A stretch of 64,000 bases of DNA from positions 62,001 through 126,000 of the forward strand of contig JAPYMA010000440.1 of assembly GCA_035041965.1 (NCBI GenBank), in the 5' to 3' direction. Under the pieces are notes generated by a model. It saw only the letters and a list, made by a program, of their open reading frames with translations. It made no database searches and was not told the DNA's origin. Of the stretch, positions 1-11,160 are shown piece by piece. Both the position numbers and the translations under genes were made by a program. Every line of letters begins with the position of its first letter. Positions within the stretch are counted from its first letter, which is position 1. The DNA is from Anisakis pegreffii (taxonomy: Eukaryota > Nematoda > Chromadorea > Rhabditida > Anisakidae).

Positions 1-58
1 GAAATCGAGATGATAAAGTAGAAACGAACTTCCAAAAAGAATATCGAAAAAAACTGAC

Positions 59-2643
59 CTATCCGTATGATAATCATATGCCATAACATTGATAAAGTCA
101 ACATGTTTTGCCACTTCGGCGAAATGTTCTGTGGAGATGATTCCAGTTAATTCATACCTTAACTATTCATATCATCTCCATAAATTCAAAAAATCGCCTT
201 ATAAAACGGATTGCACTCGAAAGAAATGAAAGCACAGGAATTATGTAACCGATAAACTTGTGAATAAAGTAGCGGATAGAGTTTCAAGCACAAACAAAAT
301 CCTCTTGATAAAAACACGAACAACCAACTATTTTGAATGAACATAATTATCCTAATTCACTTATGCTATTGAGCATTATACGTATTCAGTCGAATAATTA
401 TGTTATTACAAACTATTTGATCACTCTAGATTCACGATTTGAATCTAGAGTGATCTGGAGTGATCAACATTAAAATAAATGACCAATGCATTCACAAGAC
501 TGAATGTCACTCTAGCACCTATACTTCCGTCTTCACAGCTCCATTAAAATACTCACAAAACTTACTTTGCATTTAACGGTGGACTCAACGGCATAATGAA
601 TTCGAGATCTTTGGCGTGGAAAAATTCACACCAACTCTGAATCAGTTCGATCATGACTCTGTAATAGTTTTCATTTGCTGTTTGCAATTGATAGGATGGG
701 GAAAACTATGGTATGATTAACACATGTAGGAAAAGGAGGCGAAAACGACCGAGCACCTTGACTCATACTGAAAAGTGAGCTTCGAACAGTTATAAGTTGA
801 TCATCACACAGGGAAACGAAGCAAAATCGTATGCTATTGCGTACTGAATGTATTAATTAGGGAAATGAGTATTCTCATTCAAATTCTATAAATTAACCAT
901 TAACAAAATTATTTACAATAATAACAGCAAGGAAAATATCAATTTTAAGGAAATAATGCAACGAATAAAACATAACGGTCACTAACTCAGTCATTTTTGC
1001 ACCTGTTAAGCTCAACAACTGTAACCACATTTCTACAACAGCTCCTTGCATTTCGTTCCGCTGAAATAGATTCTTGAGTTCACAGATTGCCAACGTATGA
1101 AACATCTATCTCCCAAATGAATTCACGTATTCACCAACGTACCCAGCACTTCCCAAACGATATTCGAGCACTCTAATAAGCATACAAAAATGAAAACAAA
1201 ATTCAAAGTGAAGTCTAACCTCAATCAAATCGGTCATAACTTGTACACACCTCCTCTGCCACAATTCATCATAGAGGAACGCAGCCGCTTCTTTGCTCGT
1301 CCACTGTTCAATCAGAAATCGAGGTACGATCGCAATTTCCGAATTATTTGAACGCACATCTCGTATCCAACCTAACCAAAACGATCATTACATTAACAGT
1401 TGCTGTCACTTCGATAACTGAATTCTACCCTTCACAATAGCTTCGTCAACAAATTCACTTCGTCAACATTTCAGAGATCGACTGCAATTTTCATATAATT
1501 TAATTCTGACGATAAACTCAATTACTAGCAAATTTTTGTAACTTTATCTTGGTCATTTTATAGCCAGCGTTTTCCCCAGAGGGAATAGCGTAAAACTGTC
1601 TGGCCCCAAAAACAAGTGAATTTTAGAGTGGGCTCTTTTACGTTTATTTTTTCTTTCTTTTCCCTCCCCTCTTTCTTTTTTCACTTTCTTCTCCCTTCTC
1701 ATTCCCTTTTTTCTCCTTTCTTTCACCCTCCATGTTGCAGGGCGGGTGTATCCCCTGCACCCCCTTTGGTTATACCAATGCTTATCACCACCGTTAATAA
1801 TATTCAGCCAAATAAAATCAACTCATACTGAATACCTTGATCGATATCATGCGTCCCCCCAACTGAACACGTTTTACGTCCATCAATTACAGCTGGTTTC
1901 AGTTGGAACCAAACCGGAGATATGTGTGTGAACTTATTAGCGGCCCACTTCGCAATATCATAACCATGTGAATTCCACTGAATCAGTTCGTGTCAAAACG
2001 ATTGAATAATAATGTTAAACGATGAAGAATCAAACGCATAACAATAATATTAATCTAACCGGTGTAACATAGCCAAGCGTCGCCCTATCGAATACTTTTG
2101 CACCCGTATTCAGATTCTTATGATTTGCAAGAATGCTGCTCAATGTCACATCATCAGGATCTACTTCCAGCTAAATGAACAAAAATGAATATTTGTTGCG
2201 ATTAGAATGGATTCATAAATCAAAAATTATTCAAAAGAAGAACGTAGCTACTTTATTCCAGGCCTTTTCACATCTAAAAAGTTAGAGGCGAGCATAAATC
2301 AGAGTACGGAAAAGCAGATGAACATCGGCCTCCTAGAACTTGAACTGGTGCACGCTTTTGAAAATAATCATTTGCCCAAAGGTACATATTTTGTATCATT
2401 CAACAGTGCGCTTGATTATTGCTCGATTTGAATCAGCTAACATAAGCGGAACAAAATATTAACCGCAGATACGTCTGCATCCACAACTGTTGGTGTAACT
2501 GTTGCTACTTTGATCTGTTTGTTTTTAACGTTTGATTTATTAATTTTTTGTTTGCGATCAGATTTCGATAGTGTTCCATAACACTGTACGATCAGTGCAC
2601 ACGAAATAATAACGCCACACCAAAACGATAAATTCGTCTGCAT
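59..2643 (-). CDS. CHID1-like GH18 chitinase-domain protein, 3' end outside window
   Basis: Resembles CHID1 (SI-CLP), a secreted or lysosomal GH18-fold protein that binds saccharides. Exons in transcript order: 2643-2473, 2170-2060, 1977-1836, 1371-1220, 1060-1003, 677-566, 157-59. All joins agree in phase (0,0,1,0,1,2) and the last exon leaves phase 2 at the window edge. The N-terminus is a signal peptide (MQTNLSFWCGVIISCALIVQ) followed by TLSKSD, as in vertebrate CHID1. Then come LGYVTP, WNSHGYD, ISPVWFQLK, DIDQGW, IVPRFLIEQW, GAVVEMW and DFINVMAYDYH, all in the CHID1 order. The GH18 catalytic DxxDxDxE is not present: the strand reads NEMQGAVVEMW, so enzymatic activity is doubtful, as known for CHID1. 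The start is the ATG 15 bases after a TTGCAG 3' splice site. An out-of-frame ATG lies between the two. About the last third of the protein is missing from the window. Confidence 0.9.
419..455. repeat. Perfect 15-bp inverted repeat (hairpin)
   Basis: The arms GATCACTCTAGATTC (419-433) and its exact reverse complement (441-455) flank a 7-base loop. It lies in the last visible intron of the CHID1-like gene. It could be a tiny foldback element or a structured RNA; no function can be assigned. Confidence 0.85.
1628..1735. repeat. Polypyrimidine tract
   Basis: About 110 bases almost entirely C and T on the plus strand, inside the CHID1-like intron 1372-1835. It is purine-rich in the transcript, so it is not a splicing polypyrimidine tract for that gene. 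Simple low-complexity sequence. Confidence 0.8.
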
Positions 2644-2658
2644 CTGACCATAAACTCT

Positions 2659-2660
2659 CT
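2659..2660 (-). promoter_or_regulatory. 3' splice site before CHID1-like start (possible SL trans-splice site)
   Basis: AATTGCAG ends 15 bases before the ATG at 2643. I found no convincing upstream coding exon. The site is either the acceptor for a spliced leader or for a cis-spliced 5' UTR exon. Confidence 0.5.
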
Positions 2661-4894
2661 GCAATTATTCGATGACTTCCGTACCACCTAACGCAAAGTA
2701 GCGATCGTTAATAACACTTTCATTGATAATTCTATCATAGACAAAATAATTTAACAACTAGTGATCTCTGCACAAAGAGTTGCACGGTTTTCCAATTTCA
2801 TTCTGCTTTTTGCATGCGTTTTCAAGAGATTAACACAAAAGGTGGTTACTTAACATCGTGAAATCAAAGGTTCATACAACACCGCTAACAGTTCTTCTAG
2901 TGATAATGCTTCAGTTAGAACACCGAGAAGAGAATCGTCACTAAAAACGATTGGTAAATCAAGAACAAATAGCCCTACAACGCCATTAAGATTTTGCAGT
3001 TTAGAACAAAACGGAAATTTGTTCAAATTTGAACGATTAACATCACGGGTGACCGACAAATGCATCCACGACAAGTCTAACTTCCACAAAAAGCACCATG
3101 CTCTTGATGAGACACGCGCAAATTGCCGGAGTGGCACGTTGTCGTGGACGAAACATTATATCTAACAGTGTGTAGGATATCGCCAAACCAAATCTACTGA
3201 GCTGGATCCACGGCAGTTTGCTCCACGACAAGTCTCACCTTGGCAACTGAAAACCCGTAAATCTCATCACTGAATAGCAAGGCGTTATTTCTCCGGTAGG
3301 GACCTGTCGCGGGGCTAATTGTTGGTCACCACTACGCCTGCAATGTTCCGGATGATTTATGCTGTGGGATAGATCAGGTGTTGTGCGTAAATGCAGGATT
3401 CATCGGCGGTGCACAATGTTGTTGCGGTAGCACGAAGACGTGGCTTGAAACGAGAAACGTTCAGAATCTAATTGAAGTGGTGGTAAACATAGAAACGTTA
3501 CGGCGATGCGATGCATATTCTAGATCAGTAAGAAATCCTTGCGGACATATTTATTGATGTAATTAGAGACATGTATTTCAGAAATACATTTGTTGCTTTC
3601 AGTCGGTAACACTGATGACATCTACAATGAATACTCGCCAACACAATCATCAGCAACCTTATTCTGAAAATCTCATGGACGTAAAAAGCTCAAGTTTCCA
3701 ACGCAAAACAGGATAACATCCGGCCGAACTTTTGCAGGTCGAAAATGATGCCACTGTGCATCCTGATGTCAGTAAAATGTGCCCTCTCATGAAACGAGGT
3801 TTTCGTGCGAAGCGATTGGACATGGAAACGATGAAAATGAATATCACTATTCGATGTATCGAGCAGCATACGGCAGCCCCTGTCCATAGAAGTCATTGAG
3901 CAATATGGGAGAGCAGCAGTACACCTCCATCATCGCCAAACCAATCATCGGGAATAAATTTTTACAAGATATCGTTAGCTGTGAAGAAAGAGGGACGTCG
4001 ACGAAAGAAGAATGTGATGCCGGTGATGAGTTGTAATTACTGATCAAGTAGATGAAACAATCAACTCACGATCAGATATGAAGTGGTTTTAGAAGGGTGA
4101 TTTTATTTTTCTTATTGCTAATAACGAGAAAACATTCACAACTTTTGCCATTTTCACGGCACATTTTACAAACCCTCTTTTCGCGGTCTTTCCTATATAG
4201 TTCACTTTTTTAGCTTCAAAAAGCAGTTCAGTTTGCGTACTCACGTTTCACCAAATACCTCGTGAGATAAACTCCCAGACGAGATGAGATACGTAATTGG
4301 ACACTGAACTCGAATCGATAACAGTGGAATAACAGCACAATTTGACACCCAATTTTTCAGTGGAAAGGCAGCATTGAAAATGTCCTAATTTTATGCATGG
4401 TTTAATGATTACACGTGACGCAATTGATTGTGACAAAGAAGTGAATGCAATCGTTTATTGGAATATTCAGAATTATTTATATTCAGTTCTGAAGTAGTTG
4501 ATGTTTGTTGCGAATACGTACCACTCAACGTAAGGATAATGTAGCTTTCTGAAATTATTAAATTGAGCGATCATTAATTATAATTAACATTGAGCAAAGT
4601 TAAATCTCAAAATGCTCGAAAAATCGTGCCCTTCAATGCATATGTTTGATGACTGCGCATAACATTTTTTGTAATCCTCAAGGATTCGTTTGCCTGTTCA
4701 CTAATTCACAATCACTTATTTTCGTCAACGAGATCGGTTCCTCATAAATAATTCAGCAACGTTCTTGATGCGCATAAATTTTCTCCGTGACGTGAAAATC
4801 CTGATTAGAGGAATAGAGCTTCACGGATCTGACTGTGAAACTGAACACGTAAGAAACCTGAGTATATGCATGATCGAGAGCAGAAGTGGAGTAC
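2661..4894. other. Spacer between CHID1-like and mucin-like genes
   Basis: No recognisable gene. It contains the dispersed repeat at 3045-3237, and the stretch to about 3480 is somewhat more GC-rich than its surroundings. The 3' exons of the mucin-like gene may lie here. One candidate is a minus-strand stretch after the acceptor near 4045, open to 3847, but its phase does not join in frame, so I did not use it. Confidence 0.5.
3045..3237 (+). repeat. Dispersed repeat, copy A
   Basis: Starts ACGGGTGACCGACAAATGC and contains CACGACAAGTCTAAC. A diverged copy lies in the opposite orientation at 47974-48110. The CACGACAAGTCT motif recurs inside this copy near 3217, suggesting an internal duplication. 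Probably an old non-autonomous transposon; family unknown. Confidence 0.75.
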
Positions 4895-6599
4895 CTTAAG
4901 AGGTATAGTTTCCTCAGTGACTGGTTTATGTCTCTTTCTATCAGAAATAACCATCAAACATGCTATCATTATCAGTAATGCCAATATACATGCCAACACC
5001 ACAATCGTCCACCTTAACGCAGGACCCGCACCTTGAAACGATTTTCTTACTGACTCACTTAACATAAATTGAAGACTATTTTATTTGTGCGCACTAAGAG
5101 TAATCGGTACATAAATCGATCTATCACATCCAACAAATCCATAATTATGTTGTTAATAGGCAGAATAGGAGAGCTATGGATACATTTTCCTCTGTTGGCA
5201 TGGGATATGCCACTATTTGAACGCTGAACTTATGATAACTGCGGAAAGGTGGGCATTTCCTGATTGGGTTGCCTCCTGTGTTCAATCGAGTTACTGATAC
5301 TGTAACAATCAATGATAGATTAATGCGGTTCATTAATAAAGACCTTTATAAGGCACTCGGCAATTCCATGGCTCATAAACGCATCCTCCACCTGAAAGTG
5401 CTGCTTTCAGAAAAAAAAATGGAAATCGTTTGTTGAGTATTGATGATCAATCAGTTTCACTGCATCATCATCACTCTGCATTCATCAAATCAAATATTAT
5501 ATCCTGTCAGTTTATAAATGTGAATTCATTAACCGTAATCGTTTCAAAGCATCACAATTAAACCATCCAATCAGTTCTACTGAAGTCATTCAGCGATCTT
5601 AAAATAGGGGATACTGTCTGCACTGGAAAGACGATTAAGATACTGGTGGTGATAACAATTAGTACTCTAATTAGTACAAGTTAGATTTTGACGGTATCTT
5701 TTAAAATTGTGTAATGAACCAGTTTTTTGATGTCCTGATTTTGCCGAACCATCGCTTGACTGATCTTTTGACGTCGCCGAATGCGGACTGGTGCTTTCTG
5801 CTTGAGTGCTGAGTATTGGTGAGGATGGTATCATTGCTTCTGGAACCAACAAGCTGCTCGAATTGGTATCGTTGACTGTTTCATTGTCGGGTGTTGGTGT
5901 TGCTTTTGAAATGGTTTCTGCTAAACTCGCAGAGATGTTCGAATAGGTAGCATTAAATGTTTGACTGCTGAGTGCTGTTGACATCACTGTTGTTGAACTC
6001 GATGGGCTGCTCGAATGGGCGTCGTTAATTGTTCGACTGCTGGGCATCGCTACGGCGGGGGTAGTTGCTTTTGGAATCGGTGTGTTGCCGGAAGTGTTAT
6101 TAGCGGTTGTTTTATTACCGGGCATTGCCTTAACGGGTAAACTTGTTGGAATCGGTGTGTTGCCGGAAGTGTTATTAGCGGTTGTCTTCTTACCGGGCGT
6201 TGCCTTTGTGGGTAAACTTGTTGGAATCGGTAAGTTGCCGGAAGTGTTATTAGCGGTTGTCTTATTACCGGGCATTGCCGTTAGGGGTGAACTTGCTTTT
6301 GGAGTCGTTGAGTTGCCGGAAGAGATACTGCTGATTATTTGATTGGTGGGTGCTGATGATGTTGGTGTCGTTGTTGTTGCATTCGTTGGGCTGGTCGGAG
6401 ATGTACCACGGGTTACCTGATTGTTGCTTGTCCGTGCTGAATTGCCGTTACTCGATGTCGCATTCGGCAATGGTTTGACTGCATTAGAACCTTCTTGCTG
6501 TGAGTCGGGTACATTAGGACCTGCTTGCTGTGCTTCCCCCACAAAAACTAATGCTGACAAAGCAGCGAATACAAAAAACCACTCCACTTCACAGCGCAT
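4895..6599 (-). CDS. Mucin-like type I membrane protein, 3' end unresolved
   Basis: Exon 1 (6599-5720) encodes a signal peptide (MRCEVEWFFVFAALSALVFV), then about 265 residues dominated by Ser, Thr, Asn, Pro and Ala. It has many N-glycosylation sequons and three 25-residue tandem units containing KTTANNTSGN. Its phase-1 donor (ACTG/GTTCAT) fits exon 2 (5031-4895), which encodes one membrane segment (about WTIVVLACILALLIMIACLM) followed by the basic stop-transfer sequence SDRKRHK and a short tail. The start is chosen because TTTTTAG ends one base before this ATG. Exon 2 has a phase-0 donor (CTTAAG/GTACTC); I could not place the next exon. If the first donor is skipped, the frame runs to a stop at 5667-5669 and would give a secreted 310-residue form. 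No homologue recognised; a glycocalyx or surface-coat role is inferred from composition. Confidence 0.7.
6070..6294 (-). repeat. Three tandem 75-bp coding repeats
   Basis: Units at about 6070-6144, 6145-6219 and 6220-6294 are nearly identical and encode 25 residues each, carrying the sequon-rich core KTTANNTSGN and a Pro-Ile-Pro spacer. They keep the mucin-like frame, so copy number can change without a frameshift. Confidence 0.9.
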
Positions 6600-6602
6600 T
6601 CT
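6600..6602 (-). promoter_or_regulatory. 3' splice site one base before mucin-like ATG
   Basis: GCATTTTTAG is followed by A and then ATG. This is a strong nematode-style acceptor at a position typical of spliced-leader addition. It also argues against in-frame upstream starts. Confidence 0.6.
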
Positions 6603-7544
6603 AAAAATGCTCTCATTCTCTAACGATCTCGTTTTATATTGTCTAATTTCATTAATAATAAAATGCATATAGGGTAATTCCAATAGTATTAGGGTAATAG
6701 TATTGATTAGGGTAATTCCAATTCAGCACTTGACCCATTTGATTTGCATATTTCCTTCCATACTTGTTTCTGTCGCGACTATCGCGAAAGATTCGTTGTT
6801 ATTGTACACGGGCTATTTCCAGGAAACACTTATTTAAGTTGCAAAAATGCAAACAGTTCATGCCATCACCGTTATCACAAAATACAAGCACTATCGCTCA
6901 ACTCCCATGCTTTCGAATACACATTTATAAGATGTACATTCCGCAATGGTCATAATATACAGTCTTCTAGACATCTCCTTCATTCTTAATGTAAATGTTT
7001 GTCTTGAAATTTATGTTGTAATTGTAATCACAGATTCTTTCCTTACAAAGGCTATATAAAGATCATTGTAAGACAAACCACTTATTCATAATATTATTTC
7101 TAGCCTGCTAAGGTTGTTCACATCACGTCTCGTCAGGACCTATCAAACTTCTAACATTCCTCGCAAGTGTTGTTCTTTCTAAATTATTTATAATTTTATA
7201 TATCAAACGCAAGCCTTTGTAACCTTTCCATAATTTGATTGTTTTGTCGCAAAATGCGAATGAATCATTCGTTCTGGCTGACTAGCTGATTGTAGCAGCT
7301 GATAACTGCTCAAGCAGCTCTTTCGATACGGAAGCACAATAATTCGGGGCAAATAACTGATCGAAAGACCGATAATAAAGTATTAAGAAAAGCCATAAAA
7401 ACAATCGCTTAATTCCCAAGTCAAAATATCGGCTTAAATCCCTGGGAAAGGGGCGGAATCTTTGGCAGTTAAAATTGTATACAAAGAGAGCTATCTATAG
7501 CTTAGGTCGTCTTCGGCTCAATCACCTGGTTATTCTATTCTCTG

Positions 7545-7682
7545 GAGGTATTGATCTCGAAAATATATTCGTGAGGCGATAACCCCGAAACTACGTTCCT
7601 GAGATAATCATCTCGAAAATATATTCGCAAGACAATAGCCTCGAAACTATATTCCTGAGACAATCGTCTCGAAAATATATCA
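7545..7682. repeat. Tandem repeat, about 28-bp unit
   Basis: TCTCGAAAATATATTC and a related CCGAAACTA-TTCCTGAG unit alternate about five times, giving a 56-bp higher-order period. Non-coding. Confidence 0.8.
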
Positions 7683-8934
7683 ACGTCCCAAGCAGACTGA
7701 CTTCCAAACCAACTAATATCAATCATTTCATTTACGTTCGTCAGGATCAGACATCAACGCCAATCTACTCGACCACGTCAACGAATCCAGTGATCTGTTG
7801 GTCCTTAATTTCGATTGTTCTCGTTTGCATTTGATTATTTACTTTCGTTGTTCGTTATCCTTTGTTACCATTCATCGTCTTATATTCTTCACATTAATTT
7901 ACAATCAGAACATTATAGTGTAACTCACATCTTATCCAATAAATAATAATCTTGCAAACTATATCTCTTTCTATTCAACATCAAACAAATACCAAATATA
8001 CAAATTAATTACTGTAGTTAAATAATAATTACAGTTTTTATTGACCGTATGGATGAGAAAAATCGCAAAAATCTAAGCCGATCGAATTTTTTACTGGAAT
8101 ACATGGACTGCTTGAATGCATGTTGAGCAGCACACCTTAAACCCGCGTCCATATATGCAAAAATTGCCAACCATCGAGAATTAATGTCTCGAAGCAGTTT
8201 TTGATGGAATTCATTTGCCTGCAGCATGCATATTCCACAATTCAACCCAAATCATGAAACAATTACAAAACAGTGATGCAGAAACACAGCACATATCATT
8301 CAGCGAATCGATACTGAATCAAATATTGATCGAATGCGTCTCAGCAGCGCAATCACCATGTGTTATGGATGCTTATCCACAGCTTCTGGATGTGTAATCA
8401 TCCTTCGGCAGTACAGAACTAGAATTGTTTCTCAGTGTCATCCATTCGGATCACATTACTTGAATTAGTTTGTGACTTCCATTTGTCTGATATAGGTATG
8501 TAACGCTTGAAATATTTTCATGATGAAGAAAAAGCGTGTTAATAGTAAATACAGTGATGGACACGCTACTGAATAACTTTAGCTCCGCTGTGGATGGAAG
8601 AAAAAAGTTTTGTCGGCTGAAGATAATGCACTACCGCTATCAATTTCCAAAACAGTAGCGAAAGGTTACCGCTGGAACGTTAATTTTCCGAATCCTCCAG
8701 TTTCAGGAAATCATATTCCTCGTCAGATATAATGCTCACTTTGCAGGAATATAAGACTTAGTTTGCAGGAAACAGTTAACCGTAAGCTTGTGCCGATATG
8801 GCACAGTAAATATTATGTGTAATACAGGAAGAATAATCGAATACAGTATATTAAGGACGTTTACAAATATACAATACAGAAGAATTTAACTTAATTGAGG
8901 AAATACAAATGTCGTGGACAAATTATAATATGGA

Positions 8935-9085
8935 AGGCCACTTGCTGGCTAATTAATATCACGACATCAATATACAATATCAATAGCTACTCGTTGACCG
9001 ATTAAGATCATAATATCAATTTACAATATTTGGGGCCACTTGCTGGCCAATAGATACTACGATATCAATGAATAACTTGATGATC
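8935..9085. repeat. Degenerate tandem repeat, about 60-bp unit
   Basis: GGCCACTTGCTGGC followed by ATATCACGACATCAAT recurs three times with substitutions (the middle copy reads CTACTCGTTGACC). Non-coding minisatellite-like sequence. Confidence 0.7.
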
Positions 9086-10343
9086 TGACTATGGATTAGT
9101 TATATTACCTAGGGTGCGCATATCACATATATCAACTGAATGACGAACTTTTTTGATATCGCTTACTCGGCTTCTTCACTGCCTTCTTTTATGGCCTTCA
9201 TTTCGTCTCCCATTCTCACGTTCCTAAAAGATCATATTCGTAGTTAACGTCTTATGATAGTATTCTTAGCTTTCATACAATATCTTTGTTTCGGCTATTA
9301 ACATGCATTTTATCTGAATATGCGATAAATATGTTGCCTTTCCCATATGTTCATCTTTATTTACTGATTTGAACCGTTTCATCGAAATGGTGTTTTGGGA
9401 ATTGGAACAGTACAATGTTTACAGCACAAAGCTGAAGGGAATCGTTGTAGCGCCAAACTCTATGCATTTGTTCTTGAATTTGATCAGTAACGAACTGCTA
9501 CAAGAACATCAGTGGATCAAAATCAAACTATCGATACCCTCAACTTCGTCTAATGGAAAAGTTTCTTCGCATCATCGCATTCTCAAGATGCTTAACTTTC
9601 AGGCTATTATACACTTCAGAGAGCGATAATGCTTAATTCCTGAGAAATAGTTGTCTCTTGTTGAAGTTGCAAAAGAGTTTCATCAATTGGTACAGCACTG
9701 CTATAATTGTTGGACATTTCAGTTCTAAAATCACCTCCAGTCAGGAATTTCCTCTGAGATGATGAGGGATTAATGTGCTTGGAAGCGCAAAATATTTAGT
9801 TGCTCTTGTCTCACAGTATAGAAAAGTGGCGTTCCTCGAGAAGGAGAAAAGATTCGCCCATAAGGAATAAGGGTTCACCCCAGAGAGGGAACCAGTTCCA
9901 TGGACCAATCATGAGGAATTATATACGGATGCAATTTGCTGATGAAATTCTCAAGTATGCATAAGAAAAGTGAGGTTTCGCGTGTGCTGAATACATCCTC
10001 TACTCGCCTCTCTAAAATCTTAAGATGACGTTCTGGATCAATCATTGTGCTCTTTCCTTAGTTATCCAGATCAGTATCTACTTAATTGATACTGATCGAC
10101 TGATTCATAACTGATAGTCAACTCATAATTGTCAAACGATGACCAATCATTTATCACTGAATCACCATCAGTCTCATCGTGAAGGTTAATCATGAGAAAA
10201 ACCAGCCTCCACCAAGCTTAATCGAACCACTACTATTTATGCTCGATTCCAACCTCCCGCCCACAATGCCACAACGCTGATGACACAAGGTGTTTAAACA
10301 TATCTCAATGTACAGATTAGCGTTATGTGGGAAGAGAAATAAA

Positions 10344-10420
10344 GTCGGGGACGGGTACAGTCCCCGAAAATGGCCGCCAATCGAAAATGGTCGGGGACGG
10401 AGTTCCGGGAAGAGGCCTCT
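10344..10420. repeat. G-rich dispersed repeat, copy 1
   Basis: The segment GTCGGGGACGGG, CCCCGAAAATGGCCG, then GGGGACGGAG is matched in order, with substitutions, at 11081-11160. It is markedly more GC-rich than its surroundings. Probably part of a transposon of unknown family. Confidence 0.7.
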
Positions 10421-11080
10421 ATCAATCTTATCCCCGTCCCCGACTCCCCGAAGATGAAACTTTGGAACTAGAGTCTGCAGGACCTTCAAAACATGATTTT
10501 TTAATGGAAAACCACTGAAATTAGCAATCTTTAGGCTAAGAAACCGATATCTGCGAAGGCACAATGCAGCTCTACCTACAGTATTTTATTCAAATATTAA
10601 CAGTGAAAAGAATGATAAAAATATCAATAAAACAGCATCGATATTGACAATAAGACTGCATCGGAGAGTCATTAGTGTCATGTGCAGATCTGTTCCATCA
10701 GAATGGTCGTGCGTTGCTTTTCCACTCATTCATAAGATTGCCTTCTTCGATTAATTACTCTCCAATCGTTTCCGAGGTTGTTCGCCACAACTTCAGATGA
10801 TAGGGTTCTCTCGGGAAAAGAAAGTTTTTTGGAAGGTTAGATGAGAGCTACTTGCATTAAATCATCATGGGTAACATACTTATAAGGTGGACAATGTTAG
10901 TACCCATAAATGCACAACATTTCACTATTCACTATTCAACTTGTGAACGGAATGCTCAGAAAGTCCTTGTCGCGATTCATAACAACGTGTTAACGGTAAT
11001 ACATTTAGTACCTCTCGAAAATTTTTTTTTCGAGAAATTTCAGGTAATCTCCCCGAAATTTTGAGATTTTGGTGACATTT

Positions 11081-11160
11081 GGGGACGAGGATTGTACCCG
11101 AAAATGGCCGACACTCCAAAAAGATCCGGAACGGAGACCCGGACTTCGTGAACTCCCGGC
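11081..11160. repeat. G-rich dispersed repeat, copy 2
   Basis: GGGGACGAGG, CCCGAAAATGGCCGA, then CGGAACGGAG match the copy at 10344-10420 in order and orientation. A shorter echo (AAAATGGCCGGGG) occurs near 11263. Confidence 0.65.

Noticed and set aside
2437..2664. Longer CHID1-like N-terminus starting at 2664
   Set aside because: It would need a TTG start, and the 3' splice site at 2659-2660 cuts through the extra codons; the ATG at 2643 gives the better signal peptide.
3847..4047. Candidate third exon of the mucin-like gene after the acceptor near 4045
   Set aside because: The phase-0 donor of the membrane exon would read an immediate stop at this acceptor; joining in the open frame is not possible without shifting.
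6082..6342. Plus-strand frame with repeated LPEVLLAVV motifs opposite the mucin repeats
   Set aside because: Antisense shadow of the 75-bp repeats. The minus frame has a signal peptide, sequons, splice sites and a membrane exon.
6600..6683. 28-residue N-terminal extension of the mucin-like protein
   Set aside because: A strong acceptor lies one base before the downstream ATG, and the extension would bury the signal peptide inside the protein.
7545..9085. Possible CRISPR-like or regulatory arrays
   Set aside because: The repeats are degenerate head-to-tail units without unique spacers in a eukaryotic genome; ordinary minisatellites.
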